This document shows positions 5,544 to 12,887 of a stretch of DNA of 21,692 nt, in pieces. Source of the DNA: a virus; IMG/VR virus record IMGVR_UViG_3300042475_003676, positions 1-21,692 of that record; one strand, written 5' to 3'. How positions within the stretch are numbered: the stretch's first letter is position 1; each line of letters opens with the position of its first letter. The notes under the pieces are model-generated. The model worked only from the letters and a program-made list of their open reading frames with translations, searched no databases and was not told the DNA's origin. The position numbers and the translations under genes were made by a program.

Positions 5544-6030
5544 TCTGCTGAGTGGTGGTTTGCTGGGGTCGATCTTTGGCGGCATCTTCCGCCTCGCCCC
5601 TGAAGTCTTGAAGTGGCTGGACAAGAAGAACGAGCGCGCCCATGAACTGCTGATGTTCCAGCGCCAGTGCGACCTGGAAGCCCAGAGAGGCGCGCAGAAG
5701 CTTGCCGAGATCGGAGCCCAGCGCGAAGCAGCTGTGGACGTAGGCGCGATGGCTGCGTTCAATGCGGCGATCAACCAGCAGACCGAGATGGTCAAGGCAG
5801 CTGGTGGCTGGGTGGCTTCTCTGTCTGCCAGCGTCCGCCCTGTAGTCACGTACTGGGTGCTGTTCATCTGGTCGTTCATCCACGTCTGGTTTGCCTGGAA
5901 CGCCTGGATCAACGGCGCACCTCCTGATGCGGTGTTCAAGACCATGATGACCGCCGACATGAGCGCCCTGATCTCCGGGACCATCAACTACTGGTTCCTT
6001 GACCGGACCCTTGCCAAGCGAGGACTCTGA
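5536..6030 (+). CDS. 3TM holin, gene-transfer-agent type (PF11351-like)
   Basis: ATG at 5536 with GGAGG six bases upstream, inside the previous gene. The 164-residue product has a glycine-rich hydrophobic N-terminus (about 1-22), a long charged helical middle (30-95: ERAHELLMFQRQCDLEAQRG and neighbours), then a Trp-rich transmembrane stretch at 102-125 (VVTYWVLFIWSFIHVWFAWN) and a last hydrophobic helix at 138-156. Together with the RPVVTYW motif this fits the 3TM holin family first described for gene-transfer release. It would form the inner-membrane lesion that releases the lysozyme encoded next. The next gene's ATG shares one base with this stop. Confidence 0.82.
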   Translation: MLDLLSGGLLGSIFGGIFRLAPEVLKWLDKKNERAHELLMFQRQCDLEAQRGAQKLAEIGAQREAAVDVGAMAAFNAAINQQTEMVKAAGGWVASLSASVRPVVTYWVLFIWSFIHVWFAWNAWINGAPPDAVFKTMMTADMSALISGTINYWFLDRTLAKRGL

Positions 6031-6479
6031 TGCAGGAGGCAGTGCAAATCGCTGCCGACCTCTGCAAGTTGTTTGAGGGGTTCCGGTCAAAGCCGTACTT
6101 GTGCCCAGCTGGTGTCGCAACCATCGGGTACGGCAGCACGTACTACGAGAACGGCAACAAGGTCGAACTCACGCACCCGCCAATGAGCAAGGAGCGCGCT
6201 GAACAGCTGTTGCTGTTCGAACTGAATCACACATACCTTCCTGGAGTCCTCCGTCAATGCCCAAATCTGCTGCAAGAAAAGCCGGGTCGTCTGGCAGCGA
6301 TAGTGGACTTCGCCTACAACCTGGGCGTCGGGAGGCTGCAGACGTCCACCCTGAAGCGAAAGATCATCGCGAAAGATTGGGAAGGGGCGAAGGAACAGCT
6401 GATGCTCTGGACTCGTGGCGGCGGGAAGGTTCTCCCCGGTCTGGTGAAACGCAGGTCCGCCGAGGTCCAGTTGATGTAA
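6030..6479 (+). CDS. Endolysin, GH24 lysozyme with Glu-Cys-Thr triad
   Basis: A 149-residue phage lysozyme that cuts the glycan bond between N-acetylmuramic acid and N-acetylglucosamine. ATG 6030 follows GAGGA. The catalytic block reads LFEGFRSKPYLCPAGVATIG: Glu16, then Cys25 where most relatives have Asp, and Thr31, at the family spacing (E-8x-D/C-5x-T). Natural Glu-Cys-Thr triads exist, for example in phage P1 Lyz. Conserved helix NLGVGRL and C-terminal PGLVKRRSAE are present, so the enzyme is full length. No signal-anchor is visible at the N-terminus, so release should depend on the holin. An extra cysteine (Cys12) lies near the active site. It is the last clear lysis gene. Confidence 0.9.
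   Translation: MQEAVQIAADLCKLFEGFRSKPYLCPAGVATIGYGSTYYENGNKVELTHPPMSKERAEQLLLFELNHTYLPGVLRQCPNLLQEKPGRLAAIVDFAYNLGVGRLQTSTLKRKIIAKDWEGAKEQLMLWTRGGGKVLPGLVKRRSAEVQLM
6202..6211. repeat. AACAGCTGTT palindrome, copy 3
   Basis: Same ten bases in the lysozyme gene, read as Gln-Leu-Leu in AEQLLL. Confidence 0.6.
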
Positions 6480-6652
6480 CCCCGAAGCACCCGGTCTACG
6501 ACCCCAAGACCGACGGGAACATCTTCGAGTGGATCACTCAAGCCTGCGCTCAGATGCGGGCTGCACAACAACTTGAGCGGATCAAACGAAAACCGCCAAA
6601 GGTAATACCACCTGATGAACGTCAACTACCAAGCCCCTGGTCCGATAACTGA
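6480..6652 (+). CDS. Coding-like ORF without a normal start (about 58 codons)
   Basis: Between the lysozyme stop and the large terminase an open frame encodes TPKHPVYDPKTDGNIFEWIT and then QACAQMRAAQQLERIKRKPP, ending SPWSDN at 6652, overlapping the terminase start by 38 bases. Codon choice is GC-rich and gene-like. The frame is -1 to the lysozyme. No ATG, GTG or TTG stands near its beginning; the first ATG (6554) has no ribosome binding site and would leave only 33 residues. Options are a non-standard start, a -1 frameshift product of the lysozyme gene, or a small sequence error or decay event near the ATGTAACC at 6474-6481. Boundaries given cover the region after the lysozyme stop. Confidence 0.4.
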
Positions 6653-8060
6653 AGCCTTCCATCAAGACAACTCGTTCGTGCGCGGTCTGATGGGTCCTGT
6701 CGGATCAGGCAAGTCGACCGCATGCTGCTTCGAGGTCCTGTCCCGAGCCTTGGAGCAAATGCCTGGACCTGATGGCGTGAGGCGATCACGCTGGGCGATC
6801 TGCAGAAACACATACCCTGAACTGAAGTCGACCACGATCAAGACGTGGATGGACTGGTATCAGGACTTGGCGACGATGAAGTGGGACACGCCCATCACGT
6901 CGAACATCAACATCTCCGACATCGGGGATGGAACGGGACTTGAGCTTGAGGTCATCTTCATGGCGTTGGATCGCCCTGATGATGTCGGCAAGCTGAGGTC
7001 CTTGGAGTTGACCGGCGGCTGGATGAACGAAGCCAGCGAGATGGAGAAGGCGGTTCTGGACATGCTGACTCAGCGTGTCGGTCGCTTCCCCTCCAAGCGC
7101 AACGGCGGTCCCAGCTGGACTGGTGTGATCATGGACACCAACCCGCCTGACGATGACTCCTGGTGGTACAAGCTGGCTGAAGAAGAGCGCCCGGAAATCT
7201 TCCGGTTCTTCAAGCAGCCAGGTGGCTTGATCCAGGACATGGACCCCAAGTCGCCCACGTACCAACAGTACGTGCCGAACCCGCAGGCTGAGAACATCCA
7301 GAACCACAGCCTCGGGTATCAGTACTACCTGAACCAGCTGTACGGCAAGACCGAAGACTGGATCAGGGTGTTCCTGCTGGGGCAGTACGGCACCACGATG
7401 GATGGCAAGCCTGTCTATCCGGAGTGGAACGAAAGAGTGCATCTGTCGGAGATGGCGATCACGCCGATCCAAGGGATGCCAATCTTGCTGTCGTTTGACT
7501 TTGGTCTGACCCCAGCCTGCGCTTTCCTGCAGATGAACAGTCGCGGACAGCTGTTGGTCCTCAAGGAGTTGGTCTCCGAGGACATGGGCATCCGGCAGTT
7601 CTACTCCGAGGTTGTCCGCCCGGTGATCAGAGGCGAGTACTCGAAGCATCGCGTCGAGGCTGTTGGCGACCCCGCTGGGAACATGCGCAGCCAGACCGAT
7701 GAGAAGACCTGCATGCAGGAACTGATGGAGCTTGGCATCCTTTGTGAGCCTGCTCCGACCAATGAATTTGTGGCTCGACGCGAGTCCGTTGCTTACTTCC
7801 TGCAGCGGATGTCCGGCGGAGAGCCTGGGTTTGTCCTAGACCCCTCTTGCAAGATGCTGAGGAAAGGGTTCAACGGCGGCTACCGCTACGAGCGACTTCG
7901 AGTCTCTGGCTCTGCGCGGTTCAAAGACCGTCCGGTGAAGGACAAGTTTTCACACATACACGACGCCCTTCAGTACGGGTGTCTCCAGATGAGGTCCGAG
8001 ATGAACCCTATTCGCTCAAAAACAGTACACAACCACCCGGTAGCTGCCGGTTGGGTCTAA
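6615..8060 (+). CDS. terL: Terminase large subunit
   Basis: The 481-residue packaging motor ATPase and nuclease. Walker A is GPVGSGKS at 27-34; the Walker-B-like segment with catalytic acid is LTGGWMNEASE at 132-142 (Glu139); a coupling motif DTNPP is at 174-178. The C-terminal RNase H-like nuclease has acidic residues at Asp295 (LLSFDFGLTP), Asp352 (AVGDPAGN) and Asp450 (FSHIHDALQYG), the usual three. It cuts concatemeric DNA and pumps it through the portal encoded next. The ATG at 6615 has only a distant AAAGG (12 bases), so translation may lean on the overlapping upstream ORF. The N-terminus starts close to the Walker A, short for the family but common in podoviruses. Confidence 0.95.
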   Translation: MNVNYQAPGPITEAFHQDNSFVRGLMGPVGSGKSTACCFEVLSRALEQMPGPDGVRRSRWAICRNTYPELKSTTIKTWMDWYQDLATMKWDTPITSNINISDIGDGTGLELEVIFMALDRPDDVGKLRSLELTGGWMNEASEMEKAVLDMLTQRVGRFPSKRNGGPSWTGVIMDTNPPDDDSWWYKLAEEERPEIFRFFKQPGGLIQDMDPKSPTYQQYVPNPQAENIQNHSLGYQYYLNQLYGKTEDWIRVFLLGQYGTTMDGKPVYPEWNERVHLSEMAITPIQGMPILLSFDFGLTPACAFLQMNSRGQLLVLKELVSEDMGIRQFYSEVVRPVIRGEYSKHRVEAVGDPAGNMRSQTDEKTCMQELMELGILCEPAPTNEFVARRESVAYFLQRMSGGEPGFVLDPSCKMLRKGFNGGYRYERLRVSGSARFKDRPVKDKFSHIHDALQYGCLQMRSEMNPIRSKTVHNHPVAAGWV

Positions 8061-8069
8061 GGAATCGAC

Positions 8070-10010
8070 ATGGCACTTGAATCACTGAGGTTGCGGCGCG
8101 ACGTCGAGAAGGAGCAGATCAAGGAGGAACCTGCTGTTCTCTCCCTGAGCGCCTACATCGACCGCTGCTACACCGAAGCCAAGTCTGCCAAAGCTGACAT
8201 CACCGAGCGCCTGCTTCGCTGCGAGCGCCAGCGCCGTGGTGAGTATGACCCCGACAAGCTCGCACTGATTCGCCAGACTGGTGGCTCAGACATCTACATG
8301 ATGCTCACGGACATCAAGTGCCGCGCAGCCGAGTCATGGATTAAAGACGTGCTGTTGTCGGGCACCGGATCAAGCTGGAGCCTGCAGCCCACTGCTGAGC
8401 CTTCGCTGCCCAGCGAAATGCGCGAGGGAATCATCGAGACCGTCGTCATGGAAGCTGACGCCGTGTCCCAGCAAGGCATGGCGATTGACCCGCGAGCGAT
8501 CAATGCTCGGATGAAGGAGTTGTACGACACGGTCACCAAGCGCATGAACGAGCTTGCCAAGAACGCCGCCATGAACATGGAGCGTCGCATGCTGGACAAG
8601 CTCACTGACGCGCGCTGGTCGGAGACGATGTCGGAAGTCATCTATGACTTTGTGACCTTCCCGTCATGCGTAATCAAGGGTCCGGTCATCAAGCAACGAC
8701 GTCAGATGCGTTGGACCAAAGGCTGGAAGCCGGAGGTCTTTGAGGACATCAGCGAGTCGTTCGAGCGTGTGTCACCCTATGACTGCTTCCCTTCTCCCAA
8801 CGCGGTGACGCCGCAGGACGGCTACTTCATCCAGCGCCACCAATTGACGCGGGCATCGCTGTCCAAACTGATCGGCGTTCCTGGGTACAACGACGACGCT
8901 ATCCGCGCAGCGCTTGAGCAGTACGGGCGTGGCGGTCTGCGCAACATGGAGCAGGGCGACTCTGAGCGCCACCTGCTTGAGGGCAGGAACAACACGCTGA
9001 TCGGCACTGAGATCATCGAAGCCGTCGAGTTCTGGGGCTCCGCTTCGGGCTACATGCTCCGCGAGTGGGGCATGAAGGACGTTGAGGATCACGTTGAGTA
9101 CGAGGTCAACTGCTGGAAGGTCGGCGCGCACACGATCAAGGCGATCAAGAACCCTGATCCGCTTGGGCGTCGTCCGTACAGCAAAGCAGCCTGGGAGAAC
9201 ATCCCTGGTGCGTTCTGGGGCATGGCTCTGCCAGAGATCATGCGAGACACCCAGGTTATCTGCAACGGTGCCGCTCGCGCCTTGTCGAACAACATGGGCA
9301 TCGCGTCAGGTCCCCAGGTGGAGGTCAGCGTTGACCGCTTGCCTGATGGCGAGAACCTGACCTCGATGTACCCCTGGAAGATTTGGCAGACGACGTCTGA
9401 CCGCACTGGCGGCGGACAACCCGCTGTTCGCTTCTTCCAGCCCAACATGAACGCTGAGACGCTGATGAACGTCCTTCAGTACTTCCAGAAGGTGGCTGAT
9501 GAGGTCACCGGGGTGCCGAACTACGTCTACGGCAGCAGCAACGTCAGTGGCGCTGGACGCACCGCAAGCGGCTTGAGCATGCTGATGGAGAACGCAGCCA
9601 AGGGCATCAAGCAAGCGATCCTGAGCCTGGACAAAGCAACGTCCGAAATGCTCACTCGCTTCTACGACCACTTGATGATCTATGACGACGATGTCAGCAT
9701 CAAGGGCGACATGCAGATCGTCGCCTCCGGGATCGTCGGGACCCTCCTCAAGGAGACCCAACAGCAGCGCCGCAATGAGTTCATGCAGCTGACTGCCAAC
9801 CCATTCGACATGCAGATCATCGGACCCGCTGGTCGTGCAGAGCTTCTGCGCGAGACCGCCAAGTCCTTGAACATCGATGTCGACAAGATCGTGCCGAAGC
9901 CTGATGAGATTCTGATGGCTCAGCGCGCGCAGCAGGAGGCTACCGCAGCTGCAGCCGAACAAGCTCAGCCGCAGCCGCCCCAACAACCGCAGCCTCCGAT
10001 GCTGCAATAG
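8070..10010 (+). CDS. Portal protein
   Basis: AAGGA precedes the ATG at 8070 by six bases. The 646-residue product is the size and position of a podovirus portal, the dodecameric ring through which DNA enters and leaves the head. Visible features: N-terminal charged helices, a long helical 'DRCYTEAKSAKADITERLLR' start, a central beta-rich wing (FERVSPYDCFPSPNAVTP; YEVNCWKVGAHTIKAIKNPD), the conserved AGRTASGLSMLMENAAKGIK block at about 494-513 that is typical of portals, and a Gln/Pro-rich tail (QPQPPQQPQPPM). Function is assigned from family look and from its place directly after the large terminase. It is followed by a small gene whose ribosome binding site overlaps its end. Confidence 0.92.
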   Translation: MALESLRLRRDVEKEQIKEEPAVLSLSAYIDRCYTEAKSAKADITERLLRCERQRRGEYDPDKLALIRQTGGSDIYMMLTDIKCRAAESWIKDVLLSGTGSSWSLQPTAEPSLPSEMREGIIETVVMEADAVSQQGMAIDPRAINARMKELYDTVTKRMNELAKNAAMNMERRMLDKLTDARWSETMSEVIYDFVTFPSCVIKGPVIKQRRQMRWTKGWKPEVFEDISESFERVSPYDCFPSPNAVTPQDGYFIQRHQLTRASLSKLIGVPGYNDDAIRAALEQYGRGGLRNMEQGDSERHLLEGRNNTLIGTEIIEAVEFWGSASGYMLREWGMKDVEDHVEYEVNCWKVGAHTIKAIKNPDPLGRRPYSKAAWENIPGAFWGMALPEIMRDTQVICNGAARALSNNMGIASGPQVEVSVDRLPDGENLTSMYPWKIWQTTSDRTGGGQPAVRFFQPNMNAETLMNVLQYFQKVADEVTGVPNYVYGSSNVSGAGRTASGLSMLMENAAKGIKQAILSLDKATSEMLTRFYDHLMIYDDDVSIKGDMQIVASGIVGTLLKETQQQRRNEFMQLTANPFDMQIIGPAGRAELLRETAKSLNIDVDKIVPKPDEILMAQRAQQEATAAAAEQAQPQPPQQPQPPMLQ

Positions 10011-10018
10011 GAGATCAC

Positions 10019-10339
10019 ATGGGAAAGTTTGCATCATTCGTCTCTGGCGCAGGTCAGGGCGCACTGGCAGCGAAGCGCTACCAGGACAGTCAAAAGCGCA
10101 TGGAAAAGCAGGATGAACTGCTGCGCGATGTCTTGGCTGGGAACATGAAGAAGACGCCGGAAAGCAACATGACAGCCCCCGGTCCAGAGGTTCCGCTCAA
10201 CCAGTTCACTGACGAGCAGCTTGACGAAATGAGAAAGCGCCCCGGCTATAGCGCCGGTATGGCTAACGGCGGGATGGTCCAGCCGATGCCGCAACACTGG
10301 GACAAGATGTCCTGGCAGCGCGCCTCATTCAAGAAGTGA
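10019..10339 (+). CDS. Small conserved phage protein after the portal (106 aa)
   Basis: GGAG lies five bases before the ATG at 10019. The 106-residue product starts MGKFASFVSGAGQGALAAKR with a Gly/Ala-rich helix, then a charged segment (RMEKQDELLRDVLAGNMKKT) and a C-terminal part with MANGGMVQPMP. It has no clear membrane segment although the first 20 residues are amphipathic. Proteins of this style commonly follow the portal gene in podoviruses, and an ejected internal or head-completion role is possible but unproven. Its stop overlaps the next start by four bases (GTGA). Confidence 0.72.
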   Translation: MGKFASFVSGAGQGALAAKRYQDSQKRMEKQDELLRDVLAGNMKKTPESNMTAPGPEVPLNQFTDEQLDEMRKRPGYSAGMANGGMVQPMPQHWDKMSWQRASFKK

Positions 10340-10542
10340 TCACACCAAAACAGCGCGAAGTCGTTGAACGCCTGAGACGGGACTCAGACTTCCAACACTT
10401 CGTGCAGTACCTCATTCAGGAGCGGGAAGCGAAGCGAGATGACCTGGAGGCGGCAACCGCCGCAGTCCAGGCTCACAAGCTGCAGGGCTACTGCCTCGCG
10501 CTTTCCGACCTGATAAAGCTGTGTTCGACTGAACACAGGTAA
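10336..10542 (+). CDS. Small helical protein (68 aa)
   Basis: Starts at GTG 10336, overlapping the preceding stop (GTGA), and ends at 10542. The product is mostly helical and charged (MITPKQREVVERLRRDSDFQ, YLIQEREAKRDDLEAATAAV), with two cysteines near the end. It looks like a small coiled-coil protein; function unknown. The last 24 bases, including the stop codon, fall in or next to the first of three hairpins in the following leader, so RNA folding and translation end of this gene could influence each other. Confidence 0.72.
   Translation: MITPKQREVVERLRRDSDFQHFVQYLIQEREAKRDDLEAATAAVQAHKLQGYCLALSDLIKLCSTEHR
10519..10538 (+). other. Hairpin 1 before scaffold gene
   Basis: Perfect eight-base stem CTGTGTTC / GAACACAG around the loop GACT. 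It overlaps the last codons of the upstream gene. No T-tract follows, so it is not an ordinary intrinsic terminator; processing, stability or translation control is more likely. Confidence 0.55.
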
Positions 10543-10545
10543 CCC

Positions 10546-10561
10546 GCCGGGGAAACCCGGC
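10546..10561 (+). other. Hairpin 2 (GAAA tetraloop) before scaffold gene
   Basis: Perfect six-base all-GC stem GCCGGG / CCCGGC closed by GAAA, a GNRA tetraloop known to be very stable in RNA. It starts eight bases after hairpin 1 and four bases after the upstream stop codon. Confidence 0.6.
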
Positions 10562-10593
10562 ATCAACCCGCCCTGAACTCCGGTCACGTAGGC

Positions 10594-10613
10594 AGAGACT
10601 CCGATGAGGCTCT
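10594..10613 (+). other. Hairpin 3 before scaffold gene
   Basis: AGAG-A-CTC / GAG-G-CTCT around loop CGAT: seven pairs with one A-G mismatch. It lies about 34 bases before the scaffold ATG and leaves that gene's ribosome binding site (GAGGAAA) free. Confidence 0.4.
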
Positions 10614-10646
10614 CTTGCGCGTAGGACATGGCTCAGAGGAAATTTA

Positions 10647-11597
10647 ATGTCACGACTACCAAGAGCAGTTGAGAAGCAAGCCGAGCTTGCGGAACAAGCG
10701 TACCAACAAGCGTATGGAACTCCGGATGGCACCACACCACCGGCTCCAGCACCAGCCGTCGATCCAGCACCTGCTGAACCGACTGATCCGAAACCGACTG
10801 AACCTGTCGACAGCGCTCCGCCTGCGGAACCCGCGAAAACAGATCAGGCGCCTGCCGATAAATCCGCCGATGAGAGCGGCGACCTTGACCACTGGAAGCA
10901 ACGCGCCAAAGTGGCTGAGGGTCGTCTTGCGAAAGAGATGCCCCGCATGGCTCAGACGATCCGCGAACTGCGTGATCAGCTGGCTACTGCAGAGCAGAAG
11001 GTCGCATCACTCGAAACGCCTGCGCCCACCAACGACGGCATCAAGCCGGAAGAGGTTGAGCAGTACGGAGCGGAGTTCATCGACATGGTCAAACGCGCTG
11101 CAAAGAGCGCGAATGGCGTAGACGGTGATGTCAAGAAGCAGCTTGAACAGGTCACGGAGGCGCAGCGCAGGGTCGCACGTCAGGCGTTCTTTGAATCACT
11201 GAACCGAGACGCTCCGCAGTGGGAACAGCTGAATACCGATCAGGACTTCCTGAACCACCTCTCAGGGCTCGACCCGTATACAGGTCGCCCGAGGCAGGAA
11301 CTCTTTGACGACGCTTATGAAAAGCTCGATGCATGGCGCATCGCCAACTTCTTCAACTCCTTTGAGCAGTCGAGACAACCAAGCACTGAGTCGCGACCGC
11401 CAAGCCGCGCTGATCAGGTAGTGCCGTCCTCGACGAGGGCAGCGCAACCTGCAGCAGCACCGGCAAAAAGGGTCTGGACCACGGAGGATGTCGCTCGTTT
11501 CTACGACGACGTCAGGCGTGGAAAGATCGCTGAGGCAGAAGCGGCTCGGATTGAATCCGACATATTCGCCGCTCAATCTGAAGGGCGCTTTCGTTGA
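10647..11597 (+). CDS. Capsid scaffolding protein
   Basis: GAGG precedes the ATG at 10647 at a slightly long but usable distance (GAGGAAATTTA). The 316-residue product is Pro/Ala-rich and disordered at about 28-75, then has a coiled-coil (LDHWKQRAKVAEGRLAKEMP... IRELRDQLATAEQKVASLET, about 80-125), a helical middle (VTEAQRRVARQAFFESLNRD) and a charged C-terminus (DVARFYDDVRRGKIAEAEAA). This composition and its place directly before the major capsid gene identify it as the scaffold that directs procapsid assembly and then leaves the shell. The C-terminal helix is the usual coat-binding part in such proteins. No protease domain is visible. Confidence 0.85.
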   Translation: MSRLPRAVEKQAELAEQAYQQAYGTPDGTTPPAPAPAVDPAPAEPTDPKPTEPVDSAPPAEPAKTDQAPADKSADESGDLDHWKQRAKVAEGRLAKEMPRMAQTIRELRDQLATAEQKVASLETPAPTNDGIKPEEVEQYGAEFIDMVKRAAKSANGVDGDVKKQLEQVTEAQRRVARQAFFESLNRDAPQWEQLNTDQDFLNHLSGLDPYTGRPRQELFDDAYEKLDAWRIANFFNSFEQSRQPSTESRPPSRADQVVPSSTRAAQPAAAPAKRVWTTEDVARFYDDVRRGKIAEAEAARIESDIFAAQSEGRFR

Positions 11598-11671
11598 AGC
11601 AGACAATCCGGTCTGACGCGAACGCTTAGCAAACAGAGGGGCGGCGAGGACATACAACCAAGGAGTTTCAA

Positions 11672-12655
11672 ATGTCCATCGCTGTTTCTGGAAACTACTA
11701 CGGCGCCGGTTCCGGCACCGACGGCTACACCGGGAAGTTCATCCCGCAAATCTGGTCCGGCAAGCTCCAGGTCAAGTTCTATAGCTCGACCGTTCTTTCC
11801 GAGATCACCAACAACGACTGGGAAGGCGAGATCAAAGACCAAGGCGACAAGGTCGAGATTCGCACGATCCCCTCGATCACCATCAGTTCGTACAGCAAAG
11901 GTCAGACCCTGTCTTCTCAGGTCCCGACCAACAGCGTGATCGAACTGAACATCGATCAGGGCAAGTACTTCCAGGTCGTCGTGGACGACGTCGATGAGGT
12001 GCAGGCTGACCTCAAGCTCATGGACATCTTCACCAATGACGCTGCTCAGCAGATGAAGATTTCCGTGGACACCGATGTGTTGGCTGGCGTGAAGAACGCT
12101 GCAGCTGCCGCCAACCAAGGCGCATCTGCCGGTGTTCTGTCCGCCAACATCAACCTCGGCGACGGCAACGCCACTGGTGGTCTGACCGGCGTTCAGCTGT
12201 CCAAGACCACGGTCATCAACAAGATCGTGGAAATGGGTCAGGTCCTGGACGAGCAGAACGTGCCTGAAATGGGTCGCTGGATGGTCATCCCTGCGTGGAT
12301 GGCAGCCATGATCAAGCAGTCCGATCTGAAGGACGCCTCGATCACTGGCGACAACCAGACCCCGCTGCGCAATGGTCGCCTCGGCACCATCGACCGCTTC
12401 ACCCTCTACGTGTCGAACCTGTTGCCCACCGCAACTGGCGCGACCCGTATGTCTGGTGACGCTGGCGCTGGCACCGTCAAGGGCACCTACGTGTACGCAG
12501 GTACTCGCGACGCCATCACCTTTGCTTCGCAAATCACCAAAGTCGAAACGCTGCGTTCGCAGTCCACGTTCGGAAACATCGTTCGTGGCTTGAACGTGTT
12601 TGGCTACAAGGTGATCAAGCCCGAGGCTCTGGTCGAAGGCTTCTTCTACGCCTGA
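11672..12655 (+). CDS. Major capsid protein, HK97 fold
   Basis: AAGGAG lies seven bases before the ATG at 11672, one of the best ribosome binding sites of the window, which suits the most abundant virion protein. The 327-residue product carries the usual start of this podovirus coat group (FIPQIWSGKLQVKFYSSTVL, then GDKVEIRTIPSITI), a spine-helix segment (FQVVVDDVDEVQADLKLMDI), a P-domain region (WMVIPAWMAAMIKQSDLK) and a C-terminal A-domain with VYAGTRDAITFASQITKVET. It should form the icosahedral shell. A terminator-like hairpin follows within ten bases of the stop, probably limiting read-through into the connector genes. Confidence 0.93.
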   Translation: MSIAVSGNYYGAGSGTDGYTGKFIPQIWSGKLQVKFYSSTVLSEITNNDWEGEIKDQGDKVEIRTIPSITISSYSKGQTLSSQVPTNSVIELNIDQGKYFQVVVDDVDEVQADLKLMDIFTNDAAQQMKISVDTDVLAGVKNAAAAANQGASAGVLSANINLGDGNATGGLTGVQLSKTTVINKIVEMGQVLDEQNVPEMGRWMVIPAWMAAMIKQSDLKDASITGDNQTPLRNGRLGTIDRFTLYVSNLLPTATGATRMSGDAGAGTVKGTYVYAGTRDAITFASQITKVETLRSQSTFGNIVRGLNVFGYKVIKPEALVEGFFYA

Positions 12656-12660
12656 TGAGT

Positions 12661-12694
12661 AGGGCGGGCTGGGGCAACTCGGTCCGCCCTTTCT
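12661..12694 (+). terminator. Rho-independent terminator after the capsid gene
   Basis: Stem AGGGCGG (12661-12667) pairs with CCGCCCT (12684-12690) and is followed by TTCTT. The seven-pair GC-rich stem begins five bases after the capsid stop. The T-run is interrupted by C, so termination is probably partial. Confidence 0.65.
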
Positions 12695-12698
12695 TCCA

Positions 12699-12887
12699 AT
12701 GCTTCTACGACACAAACGAAACGGCAATGTTTATGCGTATGCCAAGGTCCTGATGGACTCTGGCGATTACGAGATTTACGAAGAGCCCAAGCCCGCAAAG
12801 GTTGAGCCTGAGCCCGCGAAGGTTGTTCGTCGCAGAAGGTCAGCCATCCCAAAGACCGGAGAGCCACATGGCACAGACACCCAATGA
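12699..12887 (+). CDS. Small conserved phage protein after capsid (62 aa)
   Basis: ATG at 12699. The product starts MLLRHKRNGNVYAYAKVLMD and has an acidic/Pro segment with the repeat PKPAKVEPEPAKV before VRRRR. The 'MLLR(N/H)...G.VY.Y...L......YEE' pattern is familiar from short genes that follow the major capsid gene in many phages; function unknown. There is no ribosome binding site: the start follows the pyrimidine tail of the terminator hairpin directly. It overlaps the next gene by 20 bases and may help to open that gene's start. The duplicated AKVEPEP/AKV stretch suggests a small internal repeat. Confidence 0.7.
   Translation: MLLRHKRNGNVYAYAKVLMDSGDYEIYEEPKPAKVEPEPAKVVRRRRSAIPKTGEPHGTDTQ

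Noticed and set aside
9306-10064. Long minus-strand frame opposite the portal gene end
   Set aside because: Leu/His/Arg-rich translation, no ribosome binding site, fully explained by the codon bias of the portal gene.
11573-12727. A 384-codon open frame on the minus strand opposite the capsid gene
   Set aside because: It exactly shadows the capsid gene, gives a His/Val/Leu-rich sequence without family marks, and has no ribosome binding site; such antisense frames are expected opposite GC-rich genes.
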